Shown piece after piece: positions 38,269-47,439 of a DNA stretch of 64,000 bases; position 1 is the first letter of the stretch; every line of letters begins with the position of its first letter. The stretch comes from Desulfovibrio sp. (GTDB lineage Bacteria; Desulfobacterota; Desulfovibrionia; Desulfovibrionales; Desulfovibrionaceae). The stretch spans positions 47,622 through 111,621 of the forward strand of contig NZ_JAHZCJ010000008.1 of NCBI RefSeq assembly GCF_019422935.1. Reading direction: 5' to 3'. The notes under the pieces were generated by a model. The model did not search any database. It saw only the letters and a list, made by a program, of their open reading frames with translations, and was not told where the DNA came from. The position numbers and the translations under genes are program-made.

Positions 38269-39198
38269 CTACAGCCAACGTTGCAAAAGCGTTGCGAGGC
38301 GGCCCTGGGGTGGCCTGTCGCCTCCCGGCGCAGTCACCTCGATGCTGCCTGTCATGCCTGCGGCCAAAACAAGATTTTGCGGGAGTTGCCCAAATTCGAC
38401 GCGAACCGGAATGCGCTGCGCCAAGCGAACCCAGCTGAAACTTGGCGCAACGCTTGGCAAACCCTGCGCATCAGCCTGCTGGTTGGCATCGGCTATTCCA
38501 CGCCCGATACTCACCACCCTGCCAGGAATCACCTCATCAAAACCCATCAGGCGGATTTGCGCAGAGGCGCCGGGCTCAATACCATGCAGTTTGGTTTCTT
38601 CAAAGTAGCCGATGATCCGGAAGCTGCTCGCGTCCACCAGCGCAATATTCGGCTGACCAGTCACCGCATAATCGCCCCTGTTCAGCCGCAGGCGCGTTAC
38701 ATATCCATCCACAGGGGCCCGAAGCACGGTGTGCTCCATATCCAACCTTGCCCTGTCTACAGCAACCTGCGCACTGCGCAACTCGGCCTGGGCAATGGCC
38801 ATTGTCTGATTCGCACGCTGGATTTCTTCTGCAGGCACAATATCTTCCATACCCCGGCGGCGCCGGGCGTCTTCCATTTTCTGGCGCAACGACACGTCCG
38901 CCGCAGCCAGTTGGGCCTCGGCCTGCGCCAAAGCCAGAGCAAAGTGGGCAGGGTCTATACGGTAAAGCACATCCCCCTGTTTCACATACTGGTCATCTGC
39001 CACCGAGACATCCAATACCGTACCTGACACCTCCGGGGCTATGCGGACGATCTGCGCACTGACGCGGCCATCGCGAGTCCAGGGGGCCAAGACATAGGCA
39101 CGCCAGAGCGCGCTTACCAGAATCCAGGCGAATACGACGATGGATAGTGTAAGCCCCGCCCGGATTACCTGTTTTGTTGGAAACAAACGATTAGACAT
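38269..39198 (-). CDS. Efflux periplasmic adaptor (AaeA/HlyD family)
   Basis: A 309-residue membrane-fusion protein: an N-terminal transmembrane helix (about 14-32), then a lipoyl/beta-barrel section with TRDGRVSAQIVRIAPEVSG and QYVKQGDVLYRIDP, a short coiled-coil hairpin (about 85-145) and VLRAPVDGYVTRLRLNRGDY. This matches AaeA of the p-hydroxybenzoate efflux pump. It bridges the FUSC pump and the TolC-like duct. Confidence 0.88.
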   Translation of the reverse strand: MSNRLFPTKQVIRAGLTLSIVVFAWILVSALWRAYVLAPWTRDGRVSAQIVRIAPEVSGTVLDVSVADDQYVKQGDVLYRIDPAHFALALAQAEAQLAAADVSLRQKMEDARRRRGMEDIVPAEEIQRANQTMAIAQAELRSAQVAVDRARLDMEHTVLRAPVDGYVTRLRLNRGDYAVTGQPNIALVDASSFRIIGYFEETKLHGIEPGASAQIRLMGFDEVIPGRVVSIGRGIADANQQADAQGLPSVAPSFSWVRLAQRIPVRVEFGQLPQNLVLAAGMTGSIEVTAPGGDRPPQGRLATLLQRWL

Positions 39199-39230
39199 GA
39201 AGAATCAACACCTTTTCTGAAAATAAGCAG

Positions 39231-39425
39231 TTAAACAAAGAGAATCAGCATCGAAACTATGCAGAGGGAAAGAGCAAATCCGAATAAACCGGGATGCCAG
39301 ACCCACCTCAGTGCGCCGCAGCGTGTAAGCAGGAAACGAAGCCCCAGATATATTGGCATCGCGACGCACGCATAGACAAAGAATGGCGGCAGGTAGATGC
39401 CAGCCACCGAGAACTCACTCAGCAT
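39231..39425 (-). CDS. DUF1656 (AaeX-like) small membrane protein
   Basis: A 64-residue protein with two hydrophobic helices and the family pattern LPPFFVY...VWHPGLFGFALSLC. It starts at ATG 39425, preceded by GGAGG, and overlaps the FUSC gene end. AaeX-type proteins always accompany AaeA/AaeB pumps; their role is unknown. Confidence 0.85.
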   Translation of the reverse strand: MLSEFSVAGIYLPPFFVYACVAMPIYLGLRFLLTRCGALRWVWHPGLFGFALSLCIVSMLILFV

Positions 39426-41553
39426 CGGTTCGACCTCCAGAATATTGTGAAAAGTAATCTGCGCGCTTTTCAAGCAACGCCGCTATATCAAGCAAAACGA
39501 CCATCAATCGTTGCGCTTCGGCTGTGTCTGCGCTCCCCGTCAAAGCCAGTTGCGACAAGGACCTTGCAGCACGGCGGGCATGCCGGGCCACCATTTGGGG
39601 TTCTCCAACACGGCGGTTCATGTAGCGAAAAGCGGTTGCGAGCTGACGGCGCAATTCAGAATCTTTGGGCGCATGGCGCAGCCAATTGCGCAGGCGCAAA
39701 ACCTCTCGCCCCAGATGAATACTGTCCAGCGCATTGGCGATCTCCCGTTCCATTACCTCCGGTTGCGCTCTAAGCAACGCACCAAGTTGAGCCGTGCGGT
39801 GCTGCTGGCTCCATTGCCAGACTTTCGCATCCGTCCGTTTTCCTCTGAAGGTGCCAAGTGCATTATCGCGGATAGCAAGGTGCAAACGCTCGGCGTCGCG
39901 CGACAGATTGCGCGGCAGCAGAACCTTGAACCCCACCAGCGTAAAAAATACAGCCAGTATCCAGGCCACGGAGCTGTTGAGAAATAACGTGAAATCATAG
40001 TTCATGGGGTTGTCTGGCGCGGCCAGCGTGGTGAAAGCCACGAGATAGGTGGCCCCGGCCGCCATATGGCGGGGCATGGAGGTTGCGTAAACGCCCGGCA
40101 GCCAGAAGAGCCCCAACACCAGGAGCAACAGCGGCAGCCCTTCAACATGGGGAAGCACCATGAAGGTACAGAAGAATGCCATTACAACGGCAATCACGGT
40201 GCCCTTGATAAATTCAACAGCGCCGAGAGCCGGATTGGGAGCTGTGGACAATAGCGCGCAGCCCGACGCCAAGCCCGCCAGCATCAGGTTTCCGTATGTC
40301 CAGCCAGTCGCCAGCCAAAAAGCGCCGCCCAACAATACCGTCAGCATGGCTCGCAGCCCGTTCTGCATCGCCGCAGTTCTGTCCCGGTAAAACGGCACGG
40401 AGACTTGCGCCGCTGTTGGCAGCGGAGCATGTAACCGTTCAATACCCTTAAGGGCTTCAATATAGTCATCGAGCTGTTCGAGCAGCCTGTCGCCAGCGAT
40501 CATCAGTGCGGCATGCTCCGACGCTTCATCAAGAGATGTCGTGGAGAGCGTGTCTGTTAATCGAGCACGCATATCCGCCAATATCTGCACGGCACGCTCC
40601 AGCCCGATGGAGCCTTGTTCCTGCGCCAGCGCATGGCTGGCTTGCTGCCATGCCAGCTCCCAGTGGGGCTTGAGCGCTTTCAGGGTGCTCCGGCTGGCGC
40701 TACCCTCCCGCATGGGGGGCATGCCACCTACCAATGCGGAAAACAGGGAGACCATTGTCTGCCGAACTGTACCGGCACGTTGGGCAAGGTCGGGGGATTC
40801 GGCTTTTCCCAGCGCCAGCAGGTCATCCACTCCATACGCTTCAATAATAAGATTCCGCCTGCCCGCATCCATAGGCTTGATTTCCGGTGTCTCGCCGGTA
40901 TGAGTCGCTTGGTGATTTGTCGAAAGAATGCCTGCGGTGGCAGCTGCCAACCGCCGCAATTGCGTTTCCAAACGATTCCTTACACTTCGAGTGCTGAAAA
41001 GTGCTGACACGCACACCAGGCACACCACGCCGATCGACACGGAAGCCCCGCGCCCCATCACCTGAGAAAACGTAAATTCCGGATGTTCCATGGCTCCATA
41101 GGCCGCCATCCCCACGGTATACCCCGCAAGGGTTGCGCCATACGCCCGAAAATGACGCAGAAGCGTCATTCCCACCACGCAAACGCCCATCCACAGGCCA
41201 AAGCCGAGCAGGAACAGCCAGGGACTCTGGCCAAACAAACTCATCAGAATAAAGGACGCCAGCATTCCGGCCAGTGTGCCGAGTATCCGCCACACGCCTT
41301 TTCCGATCACAGCGCCCTGCACCGGGTTGATGACAAGAAGAACGCTGGATGCCGCCGAGTAAGGCGCGCGCAGGTCCAGCATGTAGGCAACTACAAGCGC
41401 CATGCCTGCGGCAAGAATCGAACGCATCACGTAGGTCGCGCGTGGCGTGGTCAGGTCAAGATATGGCAGCCCGCGGAAAAACCATCCCCGGAGCAGGGAA
41501 AGACCGGAGGTAAAGAAGCCTGAAGGTGCCGAAGGCACATTCGCATAAGACAT
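39415..41553 (-). CDS. FUSC-family aromatic acid efflux pump (AaeB-like)
   Basis: A 712-residue inner-membrane protein with two clusters of hydrophobic helices, each followed by a cytoplasmic domain (first block about 55-190, second about 370-520). MRSILAAGMALVVAYMLDLRAPYSAASS and the mid-protein GLRAMLTVLLGGAFWLATGW are typical of AaeB/FUSC proteins, which export hydroxylated aromatic acids. The ATG at 41553 follows AGAAGGG. Together with the adaptor, AaeX and TolC-like genes it forms a complete pump. Confidence 0.9.
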   Translation of the reverse strand: MSYANVPSAPSGFFTSGLSLLRGWFFRGLPYLDLTTPRATYVMRSILAAGMALVVAYMLDLRAPYSAASSVLLVINPVQGAVIGKGVWRILGTLAGMLASFILMSLFGQSPWLFLLGFGLWMGVCVVGMTLLRHFRAYGATLAGYTVGMAAYGAMEHPEFTFSQVMGRGASVSIGVVCLVCVSALFSTRSVRNRLETQLRRLAAATAGILSTNHQATHTGETPEIKPMDAGRRNLIIEAYGVDDLLALGKAESPDLAQRAGTVRQTMVSLFSALVGGMPPMREGSASRSTLKALKPHWELAWQQASHALAQEQGSIGLERAVQILADMRARLTDTLSTTSLDEASEHAALMIAGDRLLEQLDDYIEALKGIERLHAPLPTAAQVSVPFYRDRTAAMQNGLRAMLTVLLGGAFWLATGWTYGNLMLAGLASGCALLSTAPNPALGAVEFIKGTVIAVVMAFFCTFMVLPHVEGLPLLLLVLGLFWLPGVYATSMPRHMAAGATYLVAFTTLAAPDNPMNYDFTLFLNSSVAWILAVFFTLVGFKVLLPRNLSRDAERLHLAIRDNALGTFRGKRTDAKVWQWSQQHRTAQLGALLRAQPEVMEREIANALDSIHLGREVLRLRNWLRHAPKDSELRRQLATAFRYMNRRVGEPQMVARHARRAARSLSQLALTGSADTAEAQRLMVVLLDIAALLEKRADYFSQYSGGRTDAE

Positions 41554-41638
41554 GATAGAACCCTTCTGCAATGACGTAATAAGCGCCACTGTAGACATGC
41601 CCTACCATTCCGAAAAGTGAATTTATTGCATTTTGATG

Positions 41639-41653
41639 ATTGCGTTAAACGCA
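41639..41653. promoter_or_regulatory. Candidate LysR operator before the efflux operon
   Basis: TGCGTT-A-AACGCA (41641-41653) is a near-perfect palindrome between the lysR stop and the pump start. Related AACGC motifs occur upstream of lysR near 42630-42650. LysR regulators bind such interrupted palindromes; this is an inference. Confidence 0.35.
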
Positions 41654-41678
41654 CGCATTGAAGGTTGCCTCTCCCCCA

Positions 41679-42608
41679 CTATTTTGCTTGTCTGGTCGCC
41701 TGCGCAGCATCGCCGTTGCAGAGAGCATGGATCGTGCGCCGCAGCCACTGGTGGGCGGGATCGTTCTCCAGACGAGAGTGCCAGGCCTGTGTCAGTAGCA
41801 CAGTCTCCAATGGAACCGGCAGCTCGAACAGGCGGATTCGCAAGCCTGCGGCAAGCGCGCTGCTGGCCAGATTTTTGGGCAAGATCAGCAGCAGGTCAGA
41901 ATCCTGCAACGCGAACAATGCCGTGTACGGGTTCGGCACGACCAGGGCAACATGACGGCGCAACCCGTGTTCTTCCAGAGCCGCGTCTAAGGGGCCGATG
42001 GACTTTCCACGCCGAGAAACGTTGATATGTTCCCAGCGGGTGAGGCGCTCGGGGGTAATTTCGTCGTCAAAAACCGGATGACTTGCTCGGGCGACACCGA
42101 CATATGTTGTGGTAAACAACGACTGCACGCAAATCTCCGGCCCCAGCTTGCGTGAACCACTGATAAAGAGGTCAATACGGCCATTGCGCAGCGCCTCATC
42201 ATCCACGTCATCCTCTTCCGGTGAAAAGCGCAACATGGCGCGGGGCATATCCGTTGCCATAATTCCCAGCAGATGCCCCAGATGCATGCTCACAAACTCA
42301 TCGGTGGCGCGCACATTGAACCGCCTGTCCAGTGATTTCAGGTCGATCATGGCGTTGGATGAAAAAACTTGTGCAGCCTGCTCCACAGCCATGCGCACTT
42401 GCTCACGCAGAGCGAGTGCTTTAGGTGTTGGGATGAGCTTTCGCCCCACCTGAATAAACACGGGATCCTCCAGCGCGTCCCGAATCCGGCTCAAGGTGCG
42501 GCTCATCGCCGGGGGGCTCAAATTCATGCGCCGGGCAGCGCCAATGACGCTGCCTTCATCCAGCAACGCATCCAGGGCCAAAAGCAAATTTAAATCCGGA
42601 CGCGACAT
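41679..42608 (-). CDS. LysR-family transcriptional regulator of the efflux operon
   Basis: A 309-residue regulator. The N-terminal helix-turn-helix is LNLLLALDALLDEGSVIGAARRMNLSPPAMSRTLSRIRD (residues 6-44); the C-terminal effector domain contains FNVRATDEFVSMHLG and SRRGKSIGPLDAAL. The NodD/PA0218-like branch is suggested by DPVFIQVGRKLIPTPKA. It lies 125 bases upstream of the pump genes, same strand, so it probably controls them in response to an aromatic ligand. GGAGGGG precedes the ATG. Confidence 0.9.
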   Translation of the reverse strand: MSRPDLNLLLALDALLDEGSVIGAARRMNLSPPAMSRTLSRIRDALEDPVFIQVGRKLIPTPKALALREQVRMAVEQAAQVFSSNAMIDLKSLDRRFNVRATDEFVSMHLGHLLGIMATDMPRAMLRFSPEEDDVDDEALRNGRIDLFISGSRKLGPEICVQSLFTTTYVGVARASHPVFDDEITPERLTRWEHINVSRRGKSIGPLDAALEEHGLRRHVALVVPNPYTALFALQDSDLLLILPKNLASSALAAGLRIRLFELPVPLETVLLTQAWHSRLENDPAHQWLRRTIHALCNGDAAQATRQAK

Positions 42609-43023
42609 GTCCCCTCCAATCCGTTAACTAGAACGCAATCACATTTAACGCTGAATAATGCGAAGAGCATTTAAAAACAAGCGCACTCCAGTTGGTGACG
42701 AATCAAGTTTTCTCGACCACCACCCTTCGACAGTTTCTTGCGGGGGGATGAGGCTTGCAGCCCCAACAGATGGCAGATCGCCGCTTCACCCAGTGGTGAT
42801 GCTTTTGGGGTTTTCAGAATGGCAGCACCTTGCCACGATATTTTTTATTTCTGCATACCAGCATAACTACCTAAAATAAATTATAATATAAGCAAGCAAA
42901 CGTTCCAACCTGAATATTCCGAACTCTGAAGCCCCCCGAACTATTGCAAGCCATTTATGAGAGTGCTAGTTTTTACCTGCGAAGTTTTTTTGTTCGCAAC
43001 CACCAGAACCAAGGAGGCAAAGT
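42609..43023. other. Intergenic region with a candidate promoter
   Basis: AT-rich near 42840-42960. A perfect TATAAT lies at 42882-42887 without a good -35. No longer open frame here has codon use like a gene. Confidence 0.4.
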
Positions 43024-43146
43024 ATGGAATATGCAGTTATGCTGGGGACCGTCGGATGCCGCAAAGAGGATTCAATCCTCGGTGCTGTTTGGGGTGGTTG
43101 GATGAACTGGTGGCGTCGCATGCTGGCAGCCGCCGACCGCTTTTAA
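43024..43146 (+). CDS. Small Trp-rich protein of 40 residues, undescribed
   Basis: ATG 43024 is preceded by a perfect AGGAGG seven bases away and the frame ends TAA at 43144. The product starts MEYAVMLGTVGCRKED and continues SILGAVWGGWMNWWRRML, ending AAADRF. The second half is an amphipathic, tryptophan-rich hydrophobic helix with two arginines. A strong intrinsic terminator follows 40 bases later, making a complete small transcription unit. It could be a small membrane protein or a secreted peptide; no family is recognised. Confidence 0.6.
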   Translation: MEYAVMLGTVGCRKEDSILGAVWGGWMNWWRRMLAAADRF

Positions 43147-43188
43147 GCACAGCATGTGACACCGCACGCTGTAATGAACCTGTGATTG

Positions 43189-43215
43189 AAGGCCGGGATA
43201 ACTCCCGGCCTTTTT
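43189..43215 (+). terminator. Intrinsic terminator after the small protein gene
   Basis: AAGGCCGGG pairs with CCCGGCCTT around a short loop, ending in TTTTT. Confidence 0.9.
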
Positions 43216-43738
43216 AATTTGACCAACGCCAATCAGAGCATAGGCGCATCCGGGCGCTTCAAAGCCGGTTATTCACTGTTGCATCGCTCTCCACCACGCG
43301 TCACTTCTCCTGCAAAATCCCCTAGGTCTTTGGGACGACAATCAAATACGCAACTTGGACACACCAACCAGAACCTGTTGCTGCCGCCACATAGCACAAT
43401 CGTCCTGTACCCTTCCCACAAACGCCCGCATTTTTTGCGTGTCTTTTAATTGAAAACACGATATTATACATAGGAATATCCTGTTAATTTTTACCCAAAC
43501 ATAATCCTTATTTTCCATACGGTTGATAAATATGTTATTTTGCAATAGCCTGCCTTCGCTATCTCACTGAAATTAAACTGACATATAACATCATTAAAAT
43601 GTATGCACCCCACTCGCATAGAAGGATGCACAGAAAAAAAATGGCCTATACGTAACTGCACCGCATAAACACGTCCCACCGCGTTACTATTACTTAAGCA
43701 GACGTCCTTACTAACTAATCCACCCAGGCGTTCAGCAA
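43216..43738. other. AT-rich intergenic region before the glycan operon
   Basis: No gene or RNA is recognised. Base composition drops well below the chromosomal average, in keeping with an accessory region. It must hold the promoter of the following operon. Confidence 0.4.
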
Positions 43739-45379
43739 ATGTCCTTCAGATATTCCAAAAATTATGCACTATGGGATACGTTTTTTATCATTGCCATTGC
43801 TGGCTATACTCTGTTTGGACTGTGGGGAGTGAGCCTGCTTTCATGCGACGGGCTTAAAATCAGTAGCGACCTTTGCTGCTATGTGCAAAATATGGCGGGC
43901 GATCTGCGCCGTGAACTGTTTTCACTTGACCCGCTGTTAGCAGTTCCAACCACTGCAAATTCCATCATCAGCCTTGAATCAACATTGGCGAGCCTTCTTC
44001 AACCAGGTGACGATATTGTGCAGGGGATGCTGCGGGCTGGCGCTGTGGGCGTGTTTTTCCACTACATTGCCTGTTATTACCTGGGACGCCGTCTTTTTGA
44101 CACGCCGCTGATTGCCGCCCTGTTTGCCCTGCTGACAGGCGTGACCGTATGGGTCAGTTTTGGTACGTATTGGGGCTTTGGCTCGGGTGACATAACACCG
44201 CGTGTTTTTTATGCCGCCTTGTTCCCTGTATTGCTGGCAGCCACACTCTCCGCTCTCGACAAACCGCAGCTGCGCCCTCTTATCATGTTTGTTTCGGGCT
44301 GCGGCATGTACCTACACAGCATCAGTTCGCTGGTGGCGAGCTGTATGCTGTTTACCGTATTTTTCTTTCACAGGGCCAAGGGCGACAGCCTGCTGCGACA
44401 CGGAGCATGGCTTCTGTTGAGCCTTGTTGCCTGGTGCCTTCCCACATTGCTCTATCTGACAAGCTCCATCAAATCCGCCACGCCATTTTCGCCGCAGGAT
44501 CTGGCCGTGCTCCAGCAGGTTTTTGACCGCCGCTTTCTTGAAGACGAAGGCGGGCTCTGGAGCAGACTGATAGGACACCTGCATTACAGAAGCGACAGCT
44601 TTTTTCTCATTCTTGGAGGCATTGCCGGATTATTTGTTGTGCGCCGTTATGGCACACCACCCATGAAGCGCCTGGCATCCATCGTACCCATCCTGGTTTT
44701 GGGCCTGTGCATAGCCCTGCTCATTTCGGTAGCGGAAACTCACATCGCCCAGGCTCTCGGCAGAATGCCCATGGGAGCAGAGCTTCCCCGTGGAGTCCGC
44801 TTTGTCATCTTTTTATGCTGGCTCATGATTGTCTGCGGCTTTGCCTGCTTTTGGCAACGCGCGCCCAAGTGGGCGGGCCTTGTTGCCATCGCCGCTGTCA
44901 TCGTCGTTCTTGTGTGCGATCAGGGTCGATGGGCCTATGGGGTAAGGTTCGCTTTCAGACATGTGCTGGAACTGCCGCAGCCTGCCAAAGTACAGGCTCG
45001 TCTGCGCCGGGGAGCAGACTACGCCGAAGCCCTGCAAGCCGTGCAGCGGATTGTCCCGCAAGATGCCCCCATTTTTGCAGACCCCGATGCCATGGCCGTG
45101 CGCTATCACCTGTACCGGCCCCTGGCCTACGCTTTTAAAGACGGATCTTCCTATCTGTACAGCCAGGACGCGCAAGGGGCCGCCCGCTGGCTTGACCTGA
45201 CCGCCATTCGGGATAAACAGGGATTGGCCGCAGCATGGCTTGCCTCTGGCACCCAGTGGGTTTTGTGCGGCACCATGTCCGAACGGCAGGATATTGAGCA
45301 GCAGGGAACCGTTCTCTGGAGCAATGACCGCTGGTTTATCGCCAAACGCGGCATTGCGGCTGAACACGTCACGCAGTGA
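43739..45379 (+). CDS. Polytopic membrane protein, probable GT-C type glycosyltransferase
   Basis: A 546-residue inner-membrane protein with about ten hydrophobic segments between residues 12 and 400, then a 140-residue soluble C-terminal domain. The first periplasmic loop has acidic residues (KISSDLCCYVQNMAGDLRRE), as expected for GT-C enzymes, but no diagnostic motif is certain. It overlaps or abuts a GtrB-like gene and a YdjC-type deacetylase gene; in that context it may transfer an undecaprenyl-phosphate sugar to an envelope acceptor. The role is inferred from neighbours. Confidence 0.55.
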   Translation: MSFRYSKNYALWDTFFIIAIAGYTLFGLWGVSLLSCDGLKISSDLCCYVQNMAGDLRRELFSLDPLLAVPTTANSIISLESTLASLLQPGDDIVQGMLRAGAVGVFFHYIACYYLGRRLFDTPLIAALFALLTGVTVWVSFGTYWGFGSGDITPRVFYAALFPVLLAATLSALDKPQLRPLIMFVSGCGMYLHSISSLVASCMLFTVFFFHRAKGDSLLRHGAWLLLSLVAWCLPTLLYLTSSIKSATPFSPQDLAVLQQVFDRRFLEDEGGLWSRLIGHLHYRSDSFFLILGGIAGLFVVRRYGTPPMKRLASIVPILVLGLCIALLISVAETHIAQALGRMPMGAELPRGVRFVIFLCWLMIVCGFACFWQRAPKWAGLVAIAAVIVVLVCDQGRWAYGVRFAFRHVLELPQPAKVQARLRRGADYAEALQAVQRIVPQDAPIFADPDAMAVRYHLYRPLAYAFKDGSSYLYSQDAQGAARWLDLTAIRDKQGLAAAWLASGTQWVLCGTMSERQDIEQQGTVLWSNDRWFIAKRGIAAEHVTQ

Positions 45380-45387
45380 GGCTTTGC

Positions 45388-46344
45388 ATGCGCCAAATCA
45401 CTCTCTCGGTTGTTGCCCCCGTGTACTGCGAGGGTGCTCATCTGCACGAATTTGTGGCTGCTCTCGTCGAGGTGCTCGCCCCATTGAAGGCAGAAACCGG
45501 CCTCAGCTACGAAATAGTACTGGTTGACGATGGCTCCACAGACGACACGTGGGCCGCCATGCGTGCACTGACCGGACAATATGCCAACCTGCGCTGCCTG
45601 CGTCTGAGCCGTAATTTCGGCAAGGATGCCGCCCTTTCCGCGGGCCTGGAGGCCGCGCGGGGCGATGCCGTCATCACCATGGACAGCGACATGCAGCACC
45701 CCGCTACGCTTATACCAGAAATGGTGGCCTTGTGGCGCGCCGGCGCTGTAGACGTGGTTGATGTACGCAAGCAGGAACGGCAAGTGGAGTCGTTTTTAAG
45801 CAGAATCTGCGCCGTATCGTTTTACCGCATTTTCCAGATGCTGACTTCATATGACCTCAAAGGTTCGGGTGACTTCAAACTGCTTGACCGCAAGGTGGTT
45901 GATGCCTGGAAAAATCTTGGCGAACGCAAGCTCTTTTACCGGGGGCTGACTTCGTGGATGGGATTTCGACACAAGGAAATACTGTTTACGCCCTGCGCCC
46001 GCTGCGGCGGCACCAGCAAATGGAGCCTGGCCCGCAGGGTTACCCTGGCCGTTGATTCCATGACGTCTTTCAGCGGCAAGCCCTTGCTGGTCATTGGCAT
46101 TATTACCCTGTTGTTCTATGGTCTTTCGTTTATGGTGGGCTGCGAGGCTCTTTGGAGCTATGCTACAGGACAAGCGGAATCGGGCTTTACCACAGTCATT
46201 CTGCTGATGCTGCTGACCGGAAGCGCCATTCTCACAGGCCTATGCATTCTGTCGGCCTACCTGCACCACGCCTTTGTCGAGCTTAAGGGCAGACCCCGCT
46301 ATCTTCTGGCCGAAACGCTGGAAGGCGACAAGACGGACGCCTGA
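45388..46344 (+). CDS. GtrB/ArnC-like polyprenyl-phosphate glycosyltransferase
   Basis: A 318-residue family-2 enzyme. The cytoplasmic GT-A domain shows LSVVAPVYCEG, VLVDDGSTDDTW, SRNFGKDAALSAGLEAA and TMDSDMQHP. Two C-terminal transmembrane helices follow (about 230-252 and 270-292). This is the GtrB/ArnC/DPM architecture, which loads a sugar on undecaprenyl phosphate. A GTG at 45376 is an alternative start; GTGAGG favours ATG 45388. It sits eight bases after the membrane protein gene. Confidence 0.85.
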   Translation: MRQITLSVVAPVYCEGAHLHEFVAALVEVLAPLKAETGLSYEIVLVDDGSTDDTWAAMRALTGQYANLRCLRLSRNFGKDAALSAGLEAARGDAVITMDSDMQHPATLIPEMVALWRAGAVDVVDVRKQERQVESFLSRICAVSFYRIFQMLTSYDLKGSGDFKLLDRKVVDAWKNLGERKLFYRGLTSWMGFRHKEILFTPCARCGGTSKWSLARRVTLAVDSMTSFSGKPLLVIGIITLLFYGLSFMVGCEALWSYATGQAESGFTTVILLMLLTGSAILTGLCILSAYLHHAFVELKGRPRYLLAETLEGDKTDA

Positions 46345-46347
46345 TCC

Positions 46348-47292
46348 ATGCGCCAGCAAAGCGATATTGTAAAACAACCTTCCATACGCTTTATCGTCCA
46401 TGCGGACGACTGCGGCCTGACCCGGCAGATCAGCCAAGATATCTTTGCCTGCCTTGCCCAGGGGCCGCTCAACTCCGTTTCCGTCATAATGGGCGGCTCA
46501 CACACGACACAGAGCCTGCAGCAACTGGCCGCCATGCCCAATGTGCGCGTATGCCTGCACTTGAATATTCTTGAAGGGCGCTGCACGGCACCAGTGTCAC
46601 AGGTTCGCCCACTGGTTGATGCAGATGGCATTTTTCGGTACGGGCTGGGGCAGATGCTCTGTAACCTTGCCACGGGCAAAGGCCTCCACAATAAGACCCT
46701 GCTTTCAGCCATTCGTAATGAATTTGAAGCGCAGATAGATGCCTTTGTCAGCGGTTTTTCACCGTTGCGGCAAAGGGGAGGGCTGCATCTGGACGGGCAT
46801 CTGCACGTACACACCATCCCCGCCCTGCGCGGAATCATGCGGGACCTCATGCGGGAGCACCCGCCTGCTTATGTGCGTCTGCCCAAGGAACCTGCTCACA
46901 TCCCCCCACTGCCATTGGCCCAGCTACTTGTGGGATGCGCGCGGCGCACCCTGCTCGCACACTGGTCGAGCGGATTTGCTGCCCTGCTGGATCAGGCTGG
47001 CATTGCCCACAACAACTTTTTGTGCGGGCTTGTAAGCGGCGGCAACCTCACTGCTGCGCGGGTCGAAGCGTCACTTGCGGCCATACAGCGGCAGAGGGGA
47101 TGCGCCCCGTTGGTTGAAATCATGAGTCACCCTGGCGGCGGGCATGACGCCAACGAAGCCTGTGTGCGACACAGCGATTTTTACCAAAGCAGCGCACGCC
47201 TGACAGAAAAGACCATGCTGCTTGACGGCAGCCTGAACGCTGTGCTGGCGCGCTACGGCTCCTTGCAGACCTTTGCGGAAACACAGCAATAG
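46348..47292 (+). CDS. YdjC/ChbG-family carbohydrate deacetylase (NaxD-like)
   Basis: A 314-residue protein of the YdjC superfamily. The metal-site Asp pair is in VHADDCGLT (about 17-25), with LHLDGHLHVH (about 148-157) and EIMSHPGGG further on. YdjC enzymes remove N-acetyl groups from amino sugars. Directly after the GtrB-like gene (3-base gap) it resembles NaxD, which deacetylates an undecaprenyl-linked amino sugar before transfer to lipid A. The substrate is an inference. Confidence 0.8.
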   Translation: MRQQSDIVKQPSIRFIVHADDCGLTRQISQDIFACLAQGPLNSVSVIMGGSHTTQSLQQLAAMPNVRVCLHLNILEGRCTAPVSQVRPLVDADGIFRYGLGQMLCNLATGKGLHNKTLLSAIRNEFEAQIDAFVSGFSPLRQRGGLHLDGHLHVHTIPALRGIMRDLMREHPPAYVRLPKEPAHIPPLPLAQLLVGCARRTLLAHWSSGFAALLDQAGIAHNNFLCGLVSGGNLTAARVEASLAAIQRQRGCAPLVEIMSHPGGGHDANEACVRHSDFYQSSARLTEKTMLLDGSLNAVLARYGSLQTFAETQQ

Positions 47293-47367
47293 CGCCCCAC
47301 CCAGCAAACGCAACAGCGCCAGATTACTCCTGCATTTCACCCAACAAAATCCCGCACGGCAAACAAC

Positions 47368-47410
47368 AAACGGCCCAAAAGCAAATGCCTTTGGGCCGTT
47401 TATATTCTTT
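47368..47410. terminator. Bidirectional terminator after the glycan operon
   Basis: A 12-bp perfect stem (47368-47379 with 47390-47401) is followed by TATATTCTTTT; the minus strand also ends in T-rich sequence. It separates the convergent deacetylase and methyltransferase genes. Confidence 0.8.
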
Positions 47411-47439
47411 TACGGCAGGTGCTCACACCTGCATGAGCG

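Noticed and set aside
42820..42836. Possible sigma-54 promoter TGGCAG-N4-TTGCC
   Set aside because: Spacing is one base short of the strict -24/-12 geometry.
42957..43217. An 86-codon plus-strand frame overlapping the small-protein gene
   Set aside because: No ribosome site, Cys/Arg-rich random-looking sequence, and it runs into the terminator; the 40-codon frame has a perfect ribosome site.
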